From assembly GCF_007556755.1 (NCBI RefSeq), contig NZ_VJOO01000018.1, positions 1-62,192 on the forward strand: DNA of 62,192 bases, in the 5' to 3' direction. Under the pieces are notes generated by a model. It had not been told where the DNA came from. It saw nothing but the letters and a program-made list of their open reading frames with translations, and made no database searches. The DNA is from Tepidimonas fonticaldi (GTDB taxonomy: Bacteria > Pseudomonadota > Gammaproteobacteria > Burkholderiales > Burkholderiaceae_C). The first letter of the stretch is position 1. Each line of letters starts with the position of its first letter. The translations under genes were made by a program, and so were the position numbers. Shown here piece by piece: positions 43,999 through 52,163 of this stretch.

Positions 43999-45705
43999 TC
44001 ATGGTGATGGCTCGACCACCCCGATGCGCTCACCCAGCAGCTTGTGAGCATCGGCATCGCCGCGCAGTCTGACGATCACCGCCTCATCCAGCCAGGCGCC
44101 GTCTTCGCCCAGCAGCTCGCGGGTCGAGGCGTAGTTTTCCGTGTTGATCGACAGGATGTATTGCATGCCGCTGCCGGCCAGCTCCGCCCGAACCCGGCGC
44201 AGCCAGGCGGCGCGCTGGTTGGGGTCGATGGGGTCGAACAGGCCGTTGTCGTGCCACAGGTGGCGCATGGTGTGGTGCGCGCCGTGGCGAAACACCAGCC
44301 AGTCAAAGGCCATGATGCGCGCGGCGTTGATGCCGTCGGATCCTTGACCTTGCACCTGCACCTTGAGGTCGTAACGCAGCTTGTTGTCCCCGGTGTTGTT
44401 GCCGAGCACAATGCCGGCGGCTTCGCGCGGATACAGGGCATGGATCAGCTCGCGAAAGCGCCGGTCGGCCCACGCCAGCGGCTGCTCGGCCACATAGTCG
44501 GCGGCCAGCCGGTCGTCTTCGGCCAGATTCCGACGCAGCTCCAGCTCTTCGGCATCCCAGGCTTCGCTGGCGCTGCGGTAGCGTTGCAGCAGGTCCAGGT
44601 CGGCCTGCATGCGCGCCAGCTCCGCCGCCACGGCCTGGTAATCGTCCAGCGCGTGGTGGCTGCCCAGATAGGCCAGCCGCTCGTCGCGCTGCCGGGCCAG
44701 CTGGGCGCGCTCGTCTTCGGTGCGGCGTCGCGCCTCCTCCAGCATCAGCCGGTCGCGTAACAGGCGGTGGCGGCGCTGCTCGGCCAGCGAGCGGTGAAAC
44801 GCCTCCACCGCCTCGAAGTCGGCCAGGGCCTGTGGCTTGAACACGTGCTCCAGGCCGCGATAAAACGCCAGCAGCGCTTCGCGCTCAATATCGGCGCGCC
44901 GCTGCAAGGCCTGCTCGATGCCGGCGAGCTGAAAGTCGATCTGCGCCAGGCGGCTCTCCCGCTGCCGCAGCTGCTGCGTGAGCGCATCGGCCTCTTGCCG
45001 CATGCGCTCGTAATCGTCGGCCACCTGCATGGTCTGCAAGCGGCTGCGCAGGGTTTGGATGCGCTCGCTCAACTCGGCGATCTGGGCCCGCGCGTCCATG
45101 CCGGTGCGCAGCAGCTCGCGCAGGCGCGTATCGCTTTGTCTGAGCAGCTTGCGCGCGCTGTCGATGGCGATGACGCGCTCGCGCTGCTGTGCTTTCCGCA
45201 GCACCAGGGTGATGTCGGCGCCGAGCAGATAGAGCGTGCGCGCCAGCGCTTCGTGCGCCGCTTCCCGGTGCAGCCTGATGGGGTCGGTGCGATCCTCGCG
45301 CTCGCGCCGGGCAAAGCGCGCATACAGCGCGCGGAAACTGAAGCCCGGCGCCTGCGGCAGTACGAAGGGGCCGCGGCCGTCGAGCCAGGCGCGCAGCGCG
45401 GCCTCCGCGATTGGCTGTCCATCGAGGGTGATGTCCGAGCCGTCGCCGTTGCGCTCGATGCGGTGCGTCTGGCTGGCCAGCTCAAACTCCAGCGCAAAGC
45501 GCCACTCGCCCACGCCCTGAGCCAGCAGTCGATCGCGCCGCGCGCCCAGGCAGTGATGCACGAGCTTGAGCGCCAATGTCTTGCCCACGCCGTTGGCGCT
45601 GCCTTCGCGGTCGCTGGCGTCGCCCACGATCACCGACACCCCCTCCGGCCGGAACAGCAGCGGCTTGAAGGTGTTGCTGTCGCATTCCAGCGTGAGCAGC
45701 CTCAT
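43999..45705 (-). CDS. ABC-three-component system ATPase (DUF2326)
   Basis: 568 residues. Walker A GSANGVGKT (35-43) sits in an SMC/RecN-like N-terminal half (VSVIVGDAS, LVHHCLGA). A long coiled coil with many Arg/Glu/Gln runs about 165-420. The DUF2326 C-terminal domain includes NKLRYDLKVQVQG, ARIMAFDWLVF and MRHLWHDNGLFDPIDPNQ. These are the ATPases of ABC-3C systems, predicted conflict systems with an ATPase, a middle component and a nuclease or other effector. The start overlaps the end of the middle component by 4 bp. Confidence 0.85.
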   Translation of the reverse strand: MRLLTLECDSNTFKPLLFRPEGVSVIVGDASDREGSANGVGKTLALKLVHHCLGARRDRLLAQGVGEWRFALEFELASQTHRIERNGDGSDITLDGQPIAEAALRAWLDGRGPFVLPQAPGFSFRALYARFARREREDRTDPIRLHREAAHEALARTLYLLGADITLVLRKAQQRERVIAIDSARKLLRQSDTRLRELLRTGMDARAQIAELSERIQTLRSRLQTMQVADDYERMRQEADALTQQLRQRESRLAQIDFQLAGIEQALQRRADIEREALLAFYRGLEHVFKPQALADFEAVEAFHRSLAEQRRHRLLRDRLMLEEARRRTEDERAQLARQRDERLAYLGSHHALDDYQAVAAELARMQADLDLLQRYRSASEAWDAEELELRRNLAEDDRLAADYVAEQPLAWADRRFRELIHALYPREAAGIVLGNNTGDNKLRYDLKVQVQGQGSDGINAARIMAFDWLVFRHGAHHTMRHLWHDNGLFDPIDPNQRAAWLRRVRAELAGSGMQYILSINTENYASTRELLGEDGAWLDEAVIVRLRGDADAHKLLGERIGVVEPSP

Positions 45706-45965
45706 GGCGATACGGCCTCGATGCGGTCGTCCTGAACCCGGCGCACGGCGCCGATGGCCGCCAGCAGCGTCACCGCCAGCGCCACCTGTTCGAAGCGCGG
45801 CCGCCGGGGCCAGCCGCTATCGTCGCGCGAGACGGCTGCAAACAGCTCATCCAGCGTGCGCGGCCCGTGCGCAAGCTGCACGCGCAGCCAGCCGGCCAGC
45901 CCGACCAGGCTGTCGGCAAAGCCTACGTGCTCATGCGGCGCCACCGCCAGGGCCAGGTTGTGCAT
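45702..45965 (-). CDS. ABC-three-component system middle component
   Basis: 87 residues. A small winged-helix-like protein without membrane segments: LVGLAGWLRVQLAHGPRTLDELFAAVSRDD, then FEQVALAVTLLAAIGAVRRVQDDRIEAV, resembling the small wHTH middle components (MC6-like) of ABC-3C loci. It overlaps the effector gene by 35 bp and the ATPase gene by 4 bp, a tight three-gene translational unit. The class assignment is tentative; the position between effector and DUF2326 ATPase is the main evidence. Confidence 0.7.
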   Translation of the reverse strand: MHNLALAVAPHEHVGFADSLVGLAGWLRVQLAHGPRTLDELFAAVSRDDSGWPRRPRFEQVALAVTLLAAIGAVRRVQDDRIEAVSP

Positions 45966-46872
45966 AGATGTCGCAGCTCTCGAAGTATTTGGCCAGCACC
46001 ACCTCGGCGGCCTCCCGGTAGGCCTTGAGGCTGTGCGGGTGCGCGCGAGCCGGCGCGGGGATCAACTGCTCAATGAGCCACACATAGCGCAGCGCCGGTG
46101 GGTCGTCGGGGTCATCGGCGAACTTCTCCAGGCTCTGCGCGTAGAGCTGGCGCAGCTCCTGCGCGACAGCCTGCGCCAGATGCTGCCCGCGCAACGCCAG
46201 AAATTCCTCCACCATGCCACACTGGTAAGACATGGCGCGCAGGCGGCTAGCAACGAAAGCCGGCAAGCCATTGAAGCGGATTTTCTCATCAAAATCTGGC
46301 GCAAGCGAGCGAGCCGGATCGAAGCGGGCATCGGCATCGGCCAGGCTGGACAGAACCTCACCGACCGCGCGCGGATCGACCCACTCCGGAGGATCGACCG
46401 GAATGCCGCGCAAAATGACTTGGCGCGTGTCCTCGGGCAGCATCATGAACCAGTCGGCCAGATCACTGCCCAAGACCACGTCGCAAGCCACCCCCGTCTG
46501 CGCCTGCAAGTCCCGCAACGCGTCGAGTAGACCTTTTGGCTCCCCGAGGTAGCGATCATTGAAGACGAAGCTGTAGCGGCGAAGATCGGGATAGTTGTCG
46601 CGCAGCTTGGCGAAGTCCTCCCGGGCCTTGCGCACCACCGCGGCAGGCCGCCAGCTTGAACCCGCCTGTGGGCCGTACACCTGGAAGTACCAGCCCTGCT
46701 GCGGCACGAAGCCATCGTTGCCACCATCGCCCAGCCGCCCAGCGGGAGCCACTGGAACAAAGCCTTCGAAGCGTGCGTGCAGGATGTCGGAGACCAGCCG
46801 CTGAAAGGCGCTTCCGTCTGACTCGTACAGACGAACCTTGAAATGAAGCCGGTACCAGTACGCCTCACTCAT
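45931..46872 (-). CDS. ABC-three-component system effector with restriction-nuclease-like N-terminus
   Basis: 313 residues. The N-terminal half has GDGGNDGFVPQQGWYFQVYGP (about residues 48-68), which resembles the D-G-x-D-G ... Q-x-Y/K strand of Mrr-type PD-(D/E)XK nucleases; the usual Lys of QxK is replaced. The stretch LRRYSFVFNDRYLGEP and the helical C-terminus (ALRYVWLIEQLIPAPARA, EVVLAKYFESCDIYA) match the C-terminal dimer or adaptor domains of ABC-3C effectors. It is the first gene of the unit. Catalytic competence is uncertain because of the missing Lys. Confidence 0.7.
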   Translation of the reverse strand: MSEAYWYRLHFKVRLYESDGSAFQRLVSDILHARFEGFVPVAPAGRLGDGGNDGFVPQQGWYFQVYGPQAGSSWRPAAVVRKAREDFAKLRDNYPDLRRYSFVFNDRYLGEPKGLLDALRDLQAQTGVACDVVLGSDLADWFMMLPEDTRQVILRGIPVDPPEWVDPRAVGEVLSSLADADARFDPARSLAPDFDEKIRFNGLPAFVASRLRAMSYQCGMVEEFLALRGQHLAQAVAQELRQLYAQSLEKFADDPDDPPALRYVWLIEQLIPAPARAHPHSLKAYREAAEVVLAKYFESCDIYAQPGPGGGAA

Positions 46873-47006
46873 CCCAAAATGATAGCAGTGAATATCTGAG
46901 TGGGGCTTTGCGCCCAGTAGCGGGGTTTGTGGTGTTCTCCCGGCAACATGCTACAGACGCGGCTGGCGCGACACGTCCTCCGGCCCGTGGCGACGCCGTC
47001 ATCGCC

Positions 47007-47327
47007 GTGCTACGATGCACCGACTGTGTCACACGTCAGGAGGCGCATCGTGAGCGGACGACCTTCACCTTCCGGGTCGATCCCGCGCTGAAGGCGGCCT
47101 TCTCCGCCGCCGCCAAGAGCCGCGACCGCAACGCCGCGCAGCTGTTGCGCGATTTCGTGCGGCAGCAGCAGCAAGCCGCCGATCATGACGCGTGGTTCCG
47201 CCGCCAGGTGCAGGCCGGCCTGGACTCGGCCCAGGCAGGCCGTCTGATCCCCGCGGCCGAGGTCGAAGCCCAGTTCTCGGCCCGCCGCGCCGCAACCCGC
47301 CGCCGGCTTGAGGCTGCAGCCGAGTGA
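47007..47327 (+). CDS. Ribbon-helix-helix antitoxin
   Basis: The coding frame is clear from TTFTFRVDPALKAAFSAAAKSRDRNAAQLLRDFVRQQ, an RHH motif, and ends ARRRLEAAAE-like (RRRLEAAAE). The start is uncertain. GTG 47007 is in frame but has no ribosome site; the strong AGGAGG at 47039-47044 points to GTG 47050, which is out of frame. A small indel just after that start would restore a normal short antitoxin. The stop overlaps the toxin start (TGATG). Confidence 0.7.
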   Translation: MLRCTDCVTRQEAHRERTTFTFRVDPALKAAFSAAAKSRDRNAAQLLRDFVRQQQQAADHDAWFRRQVQAGLDSAQAGRLIPAAEVEAQFSARRAATRRRLEAAAE

Positions 47328-47611
47328 TGCGGCTGCTCTGGACGCCCGAGGCGATCCGGGATCGCGCCGCCATCGACGACCACATCGAAGCCGACAACCC
47401 CGCCGCCGCCTTGGCCATGGACGAGCTGTTGGCGGAAAACGCGGCGCGCCTGCTCGATCACCCGCGCTTGGGCCGGCCTGGGCGTGTTGCAGGCACGCGC
47501 GAGCTGGAGGCGCACCACAACTACATTCTGATTGACGACATCGCCGGCGAACGGGTGCGCGTGTTGCGCGTGCTGCACGCAGCCCGGCAGTGGCCACCTG
47601 ACGTGAAATAG
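47327..47611 (+). CDS. RelE/ParE-family toxin
   Basis: 94 residues from ATG 47327. LLWTPEAIRDRAAIDDHIEADNPAAALAMDELL, the central HPRLGRPGRVAGTRELEAHHNYILIDDI and VRVLRVLHAARQWP are standard for the ParE/RelE superfamily, with the final Arg-Val-Leu-His-x-x-Arg-Gln-Trp pattern. The toxin either poisons gyrase (ParE) or cleaves mRNA (RelE); the sequence does not settle which. Coupled to the preceding antitoxin. Confidence 0.88.
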   Translation: MRLLWTPEAIRDRAAIDDHIEADNPAAALAMDELLAENAARLLDHPRLGRPGRVAGTRELEAHHNYILIDDIAGERVRVLRVLHAARQWPPDVK

Positions 47612-47985
47612 GCCGCCAGCAGAGCTGACCATACTCGGATGCCGAGCGGTCTTTGATGCGCTGCAGCACGTTCACGCACAATCACCCGAATGGATTCAGT
47701 TGCCTGTACGTCGAGGAAGCCAGAACTGGACGCAACACGCTAGCCGCCGTGTCGCTGCGCAAGAAAAAAGGCGCTTGGACAGCGCCATGAGAGACCCCGC
47801 GACGAGTGCATGCTGCCTTGCGGCCCCTTCTCTCAACGTCCGAAATGCCTTCGCGGGTATCCTGTTTATAGCAGTAAGTGCGCCGGTGGCGGAACGATGC
47901 CGAAGCCCCGCCCTTTACGTCCGCAACGTGTCCACCGGACCGCGCCGCAAACGGTAGCACGAACAGGTATGCGGCGCAACAGATT

Positions 47986-48003
47986 CGACGAACCCGTTCA
48001 CCC
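47986..48003. repeat. 18-bp direct repeat, copy 1
   Basis: CGACGAACCCGTTCACCC, repeated exactly at 48388-48405, 402 bp away. Confidence 0.8.
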
Positions 48004-48387
48004 CGACATGGACAGCACTGTCCGCCACCGGCAATAGAGAAGCCCGCACGCGCCGACTCGCTGCGGGCATGGGCGGTTCTGGTTCGCCAGTCGGGACTTC
48101 GCCACCGCCAAACACGAGACAGGCCGCCTCGGCAGCAAGCGACCCTGTCGAGAAACCGGGAGTGGAAATGCGCAGCGAGCTTTGGCGTGCAGCGCAAAAG
48201 AACGCGCCCCGCCGGGGATCTTACCGTCCTACTCCGCCCCACAAGGGGTTCAGACAGCCCAGCCGACCACGGGGCGCTTCGTCAGTATACGGGAATTGCT
48301 GCGCGGCGCCAAGCTGCAGGACGGGCGCGACTACGCATTGCGCTGAGCTGCGGCAGCAAGCCAGATGCGCCGCGACGCGATCGCTGC

Positions 48388-48405
48388 CGACGAACCCGTT
48401 CACCC
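48388..48405. repeat. 18-bp direct repeat, copy 2
   Basis: Identical to 47986-48003. Both copies are followed within 35 bp by a run reading CCGCCACC or CGCCACC, so the homology extends in degenerate form toward the protease-like start. Confidence 0.8.
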
Positions 48406-48441
48406 AGACGCGCCGCGACCCGCTCGCCACCATCGGCGAGC

Positions 48442-48936
48442 ATGGAGTCACACAAGCGCCTGCACACCCTGACCTTCGCCGTCCGCCCTGCGGACAAGGA
48501 CGGCGGCGCACTGCGCTTTGAGGGCGTCGCCTACTCCGGCGGCGTGGTGCCGGCCTACGGCTGGCACGGCGACGTGGTGATCGACCTCTCGGGCCTCAAG
48601 AACGCCGACGGCGAGGAGCTGCCGGTGCTGGTGGACCACCAGGCCAGCGTCGAGGCGATTGCCGGCAAGGGGCGGATTTTCCGCTTTGCCCAGCCTGACG
48701 GCACGACCGGCCTGCGCATCGAGGGCGAGGTGATCGACGCCACCGACGCGGGCCGCCAGATCGCCGCGCTGCTGAAGGCGGACTTCCCGCTGCAGATGTC
48801 GGTCGGGATGAACGCCAGCTTCCGCGAGGTGGCCGAGCCGCTCGTGGTCAACGGCCGCGAGGTGCGCGCCCCTGACATACCAAACGCAACTCATTCTCAT
48901 TACGGTTCGCTACAATGGGTGGGTCGCGGGTTTTAG
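48442..48936 (+). pseudogene. Truncated phage prohead protease-like gene
   Basis: From ATG 48442 about 145 residues resemble prohead-protease or capsid-maturation proteins of Burkholderia-type prophages: TLTFAVRPADKDGGALRFEGVAYSGG, YGWHGDVVIDLSGL, PVLVDHQASVEAIAGKGRIF and LQMSVGMNASFREV. The frame is cut at about 48873 (VNGREVRAPD), after which it reads through a Fur-box promoter and stops at 48936, so the last 20 codons are not phage sequence. The C-terminal half is missing. Confidence 0.6.
48884..48916 (+). promoter_or_regulatory. Fur box and promoter of feoAB
   Basis: An ACTCATTCTCATTACG element (Fur-type TGAGAAT/ATTCTCA half-sites) overlaps the -35 region of a promoter with an excellent -10 hexamer TACAAT (48911-48916). 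The feoA start is 88 bp downstream. Iron-loaded Fur would block this promoter. Confidence 0.7.
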
Positions 48937-49004
48937 CGTCAAGTCGCGCCGGGCTGGCTGCTTGGATGCGCACATGCCCGCTTGTCACCGATGGAGATGA
49001 ATCG

Positions 49005-49259
49005 ATGCAGCGCGCCACGCTTGACCAATGTCCCCAGGCTCAGCCCTACCGCGTCGCGGCGGTGCGCCCGCCGCAGCCGGCGCCGCACTGGGCGCAGCAG
49101 CTGGCCGAGCTGGGTTTTCTGCCGGGTGAGCCGGTCATGCTGATGGCGCGCGCCCCCGGTGGCGATCCGCTGGTGGTGCGGGTGGGTGCCAGCACCTACG
49201 CCTTGCGTCGCGCGGAGGCGGCGTGTGTGCAGGTCGTGCAGGAAGGGGATGTGGCATGA
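49005..49259 (+). CDS. feoA: Ferrous iron transport protein A
   Basis: 84 residues, SH3-like. Conserved segments are LAELGFLPGEPVMLMARAPGGDPLVVRVG and YALRRAEAACVQV. FeoA is a cytoplasmic partner of FeoB. The stop overlaps the FeoB start as ATGA, indicating translational coupling. Confidence 0.93.
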   Translation: MQRATLDQCPQAQPYRVAAVRPPQPAPHWAQQLAELGFLPGEPVMLMARAPGGDPLVVRVGASTYALRRAEAACVQVVQEGDVA

Positions 49260-51184
49260 GCCCGGCCTGCCATGTCGGTGCGCGAAAGGCACAGCCCCAG
49301 CCCCAGCCCCAGCCGATCCACCTTTACCGCGGTGGGCCGCTGGTGGCGCTGGTGGGCACGCCCAACTGCGGCAAGACGGCCCTGTTCAACGCCCTGACCG
49401 GCAGCCGGCAGAAAGTGGCCAACTACGCCGGGGTGACGGTAGAACGCAAGGAAGGACTGTTCGTCGCCGCCGATGGCCGCAAGGTGCGCATGTTGGACTT
49501 GCCCGGCATCTACAGCCTCAACCCGCGCTCGCCGGACGAGCGGGTGGCGGTGGAGGTGCTGCGCGGTCAGGCTCGCGGCGAGAGGCGCCCTGACCGCGTG
49601 ATCTGCGTGGTGGATGCCACCAACCTGCGCCGCAACCTGCGGCTGGTGCTGGCGGTCAAGCGCCTGGGCATCCCCTGCGTGGTGGCGCTCAACATGATGG
49701 ACTTGGCCGAGCGGCGCGGCATCGTCATCGATGCGCCACGGCTGGCCGCGGAGCTGGGGGTGCCGGTGGTGCCGACGGTGGCGGTGCGCAAGGGCGGTAC
49801 GGAGGCGCTGCGTGCGTGGTTGCAAGCGCCGGCAGACGCATGGGGCGCCGTCGCAGCGCCGCAACCCGAAACCTCAGCCACGCTTGAGGCCGATCACGAC
49901 GCCGTGCAGCGCATCTTGTCCTCGCTGGGCTTGGATCGGCACCTGCCGCCGACGCGGTCGGATCGCATCGACCGCGTGGTGCTGCACCCGGTGTGGGGGC
50001 TGGCGCTGTTGGCGGTGGTGCTGTTTCTCATGTTTCAGGCGGTGTTCGCCTGGGCCGAAGCGCCGATGGAATGGATCGAGTCGGCCACCGCCTGGCTTGG
50101 CGAGGCCGTCGCCGACGCGCTGCCGGCGGGGTGGCTGACCAGTCTGCTGGTGGAGGGCGTCATCGCAGGCGTCGGCGCGGTGCTGGTGTTTTTGCCGCAG
50201 ATCCTGATCTTGTTCTTTTTCATTCTGGTGTTGGAGGAGTCGGGTTACCTGCCGCGCGCGGCCTTTTTGCTCGATCGCTTCATGGCCGGCGTGGGGCTGT
50301 CGGGCCGTTCGTTCATCCCGCTGCTGTCGTCGTTTGCCTGCGCGGTGCCGGGCATCATGGCCACGCGCACCATTGCCAACCCGCGTGACCGGCTGCTGAC
50401 CATCATGATCGCCCCGCTGATGACGTGCTCGGCGCGGCTGCCGGTCTATGCGCTGTTGATTGGCGCCTTCATCCCCGAGCGCAAGGTGGCCGGCCTGTTC
50501 GACTTGCGGGGGCTGGTGCTGTTTGGCCTGTATCTGGCGGGGATTGTCAGCGCGATGGCGGTGGCTTGGCTGGTCAAGCTGGTGACCGATCGCAACCTTC
50601 CGCGGCCACTGATGATGGAGCTGCCCGCCTACCACTGGCCAGCGCCGCGCAACATCGTCATCGGCCTGTGGCAGCGGGCCGAGATCTTTTTGAAGCGCGT
50701 CGGCGGCGTCATCCTGGCGCTGACGGTGCTGATGTGGTTTCTGGCCAGTTTTCCGGCGCCGCCGCCGGGCAGCAGTGCCCCAGCCATCGAAACCAGCCTG
50801 GCGGGCACGCTGGGCCGGCTGCTGGCGGTGGTACTGGAGCCGATTGGGTTTAACTGGCAGATCAGCATCGCCCTGGTGCCGAGCATGGCCGCGCGCGAAG
50901 TGGCGATTTCGGCGCTTGCCACGGTGTATGCCCTGTCGGCCAGTGGCGACGACACGGCGCAAGCTCTCACGCCGCTGATCGCCGAAAGCTGGAGCCTGGC
51001 TACGGGGCTGTCGCTGCTGACGTGGTTTATCTTCGCCCCACAGTGCCTTTCCACCTTGGCCGCCGTGCGCCGCGAAACCGGCAGCTGGACGTGGGTGGGC
51101 GCGATGGCACTGTATCTGTTTGGCTTGGCGTGGCTGGCCTGTTACGCGGTGTATCACCTCGCCGTCGCGCTGGGTTGGGGGTGA
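49256..51184 (+). CDS. feoB: Ferrous iron transporter B
   Basis: 642 residues. The N-terminal G domain has G1 GTPNCGKT (about 38-45), G3 DLPG, G4 NMMD and the GDI region; the C-terminal membrane domain has two Gate motifs, including FACAVPGIMATRTI and PLMTCSARLPVY, and about nine helices. It moves Fe2+ across the inner membrane. It is somewhat shorter than E. coli FeoB (773) in the C-terminal part, a known variation. No FeoC gene follows. Confidence 0.95.
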   Translation: MSPACHVGARKAQPQPQPQPIHLYRGGPLVALVGTPNCGKTALFNALTGSRQKVANYAGVTVERKEGLFVAADGRKVRMLDLPGIYSLNPRSPDERVAVEVLRGQARGERRPDRVICVVDATNLRRNLRLVLAVKRLGIPCVVALNMMDLAERRGIVIDAPRLAAELGVPVVPTVAVRKGGTEALRAWLQAPADAWGAVAAPQPETSATLEADHDAVQRILSSLGLDRHLPPTRSDRIDRVVLHPVWGLALLAVVLFLMFQAVFAWAEAPMEWIESATAWLGEAVADALPAGWLTSLLVEGVIAGVGAVLVFLPQILILFFFILVLEESGYLPRAAFLLDRFMAGVGLSGRSFIPLLSSFACAVPGIMATRTIANPRDRLLTIMIAPLMTCSARLPVYALLIGAFIPERKVAGLFDLRGLVLFGLYLAGIVSAMAVAWLVKLVTDRNLPRPLMMELPAYHWPAPRNIVIGLWQRAEIFLKRVGGVILALTVLMWFLASFPAPPPGSSAPAIETSLAGTLGRLLAVVLEPIGFNWQISIALVPSMAAREVAISALATVYALSASGDDTAQALTPLIAESWSLATGLSLLTWFIFAPQCLSTLAAVRRETGSWTWVGAMALYLFGLAWLACYAVYHLAVALGWG

Positions 51185-51253
51185 CAACGCAGCGCCACGC
51201 CACAGGGGGCGTGCGGTGGCCTGCGATGAGGGTCGGCACGGGCCAGCCCGCCA

Positions 51254-51282
51254 TTGCAAATGAGAATCATTCGTGTTATGGT
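51254..51282 (+). promoter_or_regulatory. Fur box within a promoter, upstream of three small genes
   Basis: GCAAATGAGAATCATTCGT (51256-51274) is a good Fur box. It lies between TTGCAA (51254-51259) and TATGGT (51277-51282), which are 17 bp apart and form a plausible sigma-70 promoter. The first small gene starts 95 bp further on with AGGAG before its ATG. Confidence 0.7.
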
Positions 51283-51376
51283 GTGGATGTGTGGTTGATG
51301 CGATCGCCCTCGACCGCACTGCCGGCGCGAGCCCTTGCGCCGGTGACGCCAACCGCCACCAAAAGGAGCCCATGCC

Positions 51377-51667
51377 ATGATCTCATTCACCGACCACGCC
51401 CCGCTGGAGCCGCTGTTGGCCGGCACGCTGGCGCTGCTGCACCATCAGGCGACGCGTGATACGCAGCGCCCGCTGTGCCCGTACGCGGCACACAAGCTCG
51501 CGCTCAACCTGCACCGACTGGCCAACCACCCGGCGCTGTCGGAACCAATGGCCGTCGTGCTGGCGCGCCTGTCGGCCGTCTGGCGTGAGCGCGCCCATAT
51601 GGCGGCTGCCCAGACCCGTGACGAGGGCGATGACGAAGGTGCCGCCGCGCGGGCCTGGTTGCATTGA
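51377..51667 (+). CDS. Small conserved-looking protein of unknown function in an iron-regulated operon
   Basis: 96 residues from ATG 51377 with AGGAG ten bases upstream. It is soluble, alpha-helical and rich in Ala, Leu, His and Arg, with one Cys in LCPYAAHKLALNLHRLANH and an acidic patch EGDDEG near the C-terminus. I do not recognise a named domain. It is the first gene after the Fur-box promoter, and His/Cys content would allow metal binding, but this is only a possibility. Confidence 0.6.
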   Translation: MISFTDHAPLEPLLAGTLALLHHQATRDTQRPLCPYAAHKLALNLHRLANHPALSEPMAVVLARLSAVWRERAHMAAAQTRDEGDDEGAAARAWLH

Positions 51668-51701
51668 AGCGGCCTTTGCGCGCGGAGCGGGAGGGCATGC
51701 G

Positions 51702-52094
51702 ATGGTGGGCCTGATCGACGAATACGCCGTGCTGTGTCGGCAGTGGGCGCGTGCGCAGCACCATGCCGAATGTGGTTTGCGTCTGTGGCGGCAACGTTGC
51801 GCGGCGTTGGAAGGCGAGGCGATGCGCCTGCGCGGACGGCTGCTCGCCCTGCGCACCGCCCTGCTGTGGGGGTTGCCGGTGCCTTGGACCTTGACTGCGT
51901 GCATGACGGATTCGGCGCGTCGCTGCGATGCCGACCCAACCAAACCGCAGGACGATGCCGAACGCTTGCTGTGTCAGGTCGGCTGCCAAGGGCATGCCCA
52001 TCGCGTACTGGACGACGATGGGACGTGCCGTTGGCGCGGGGTGGCATGCCATGTCTCGGCTGGGGGTGAATCGGAAAAACAATCTATCGAATAA
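51702..52094 (+). CDS. Cys-rich small protein with N-terminal coiled coil, unknown function
   Basis: 130 residues from ATG 51702. The N-terminal third is helical (LCRQWARAQHHAECGLRLWRQRCAALEGEAMRLRGRLLALRTALLWG). The C-terminal part has a Cys cluster, LLCQVGCQGHAH then CRWRGVACH, seen as C-x3-C-x3-H ... C-x5-C-H, which could bind iron or zinc. The helical start is reminiscent of DUF2325-type proteins, which share this neighbourhood in related genomes as I recall, but the DUF2325 core is not present. Function unknown. Confidence 0.55.
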   Translation: MVGLIDEYAVLCRQWARAQHHAECGLRLWRQRCAALEGEAMRLRGRLLALRTALLWGLPVPWTLTACMTDSARRCDADPTKPQDDAERLLCQVGCQGHAHRVLDDDGTCRWRGVACHVSAGGESEKQSIE

Positions 52095-52163
52095 ACAACA
52101 TCGATTGCTTTTATCCTGTTTCGGCCCTACCATGGATTCCAGCATTTACCCAAGGAGCACACC

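Larger units (their letters stand above)
47612..48441 (+). other. Degraded accessory sequence, probable prophage remnant
   Basis: No intact gene was found in these 830 bp, and codon-position GC is irregular. A short frame on the plus strand ends with IRELLRGAKLQDGRDYALR and a stop near 48344, with normal-looking codon usage, and may be the tail of a lost phage gene. An 18-bp direct repeat occurs at 47986 and 48388. Downstream is a truncated phage protease-like gene. Confidence 0.5.

Noticed and set aside
47007-47327. Long N-terminal extension of the antitoxin from 46908
   Set aside because: The extension is not antitoxin-like and overlaps the upstream region of the divergent effector gene; it was not used as start.
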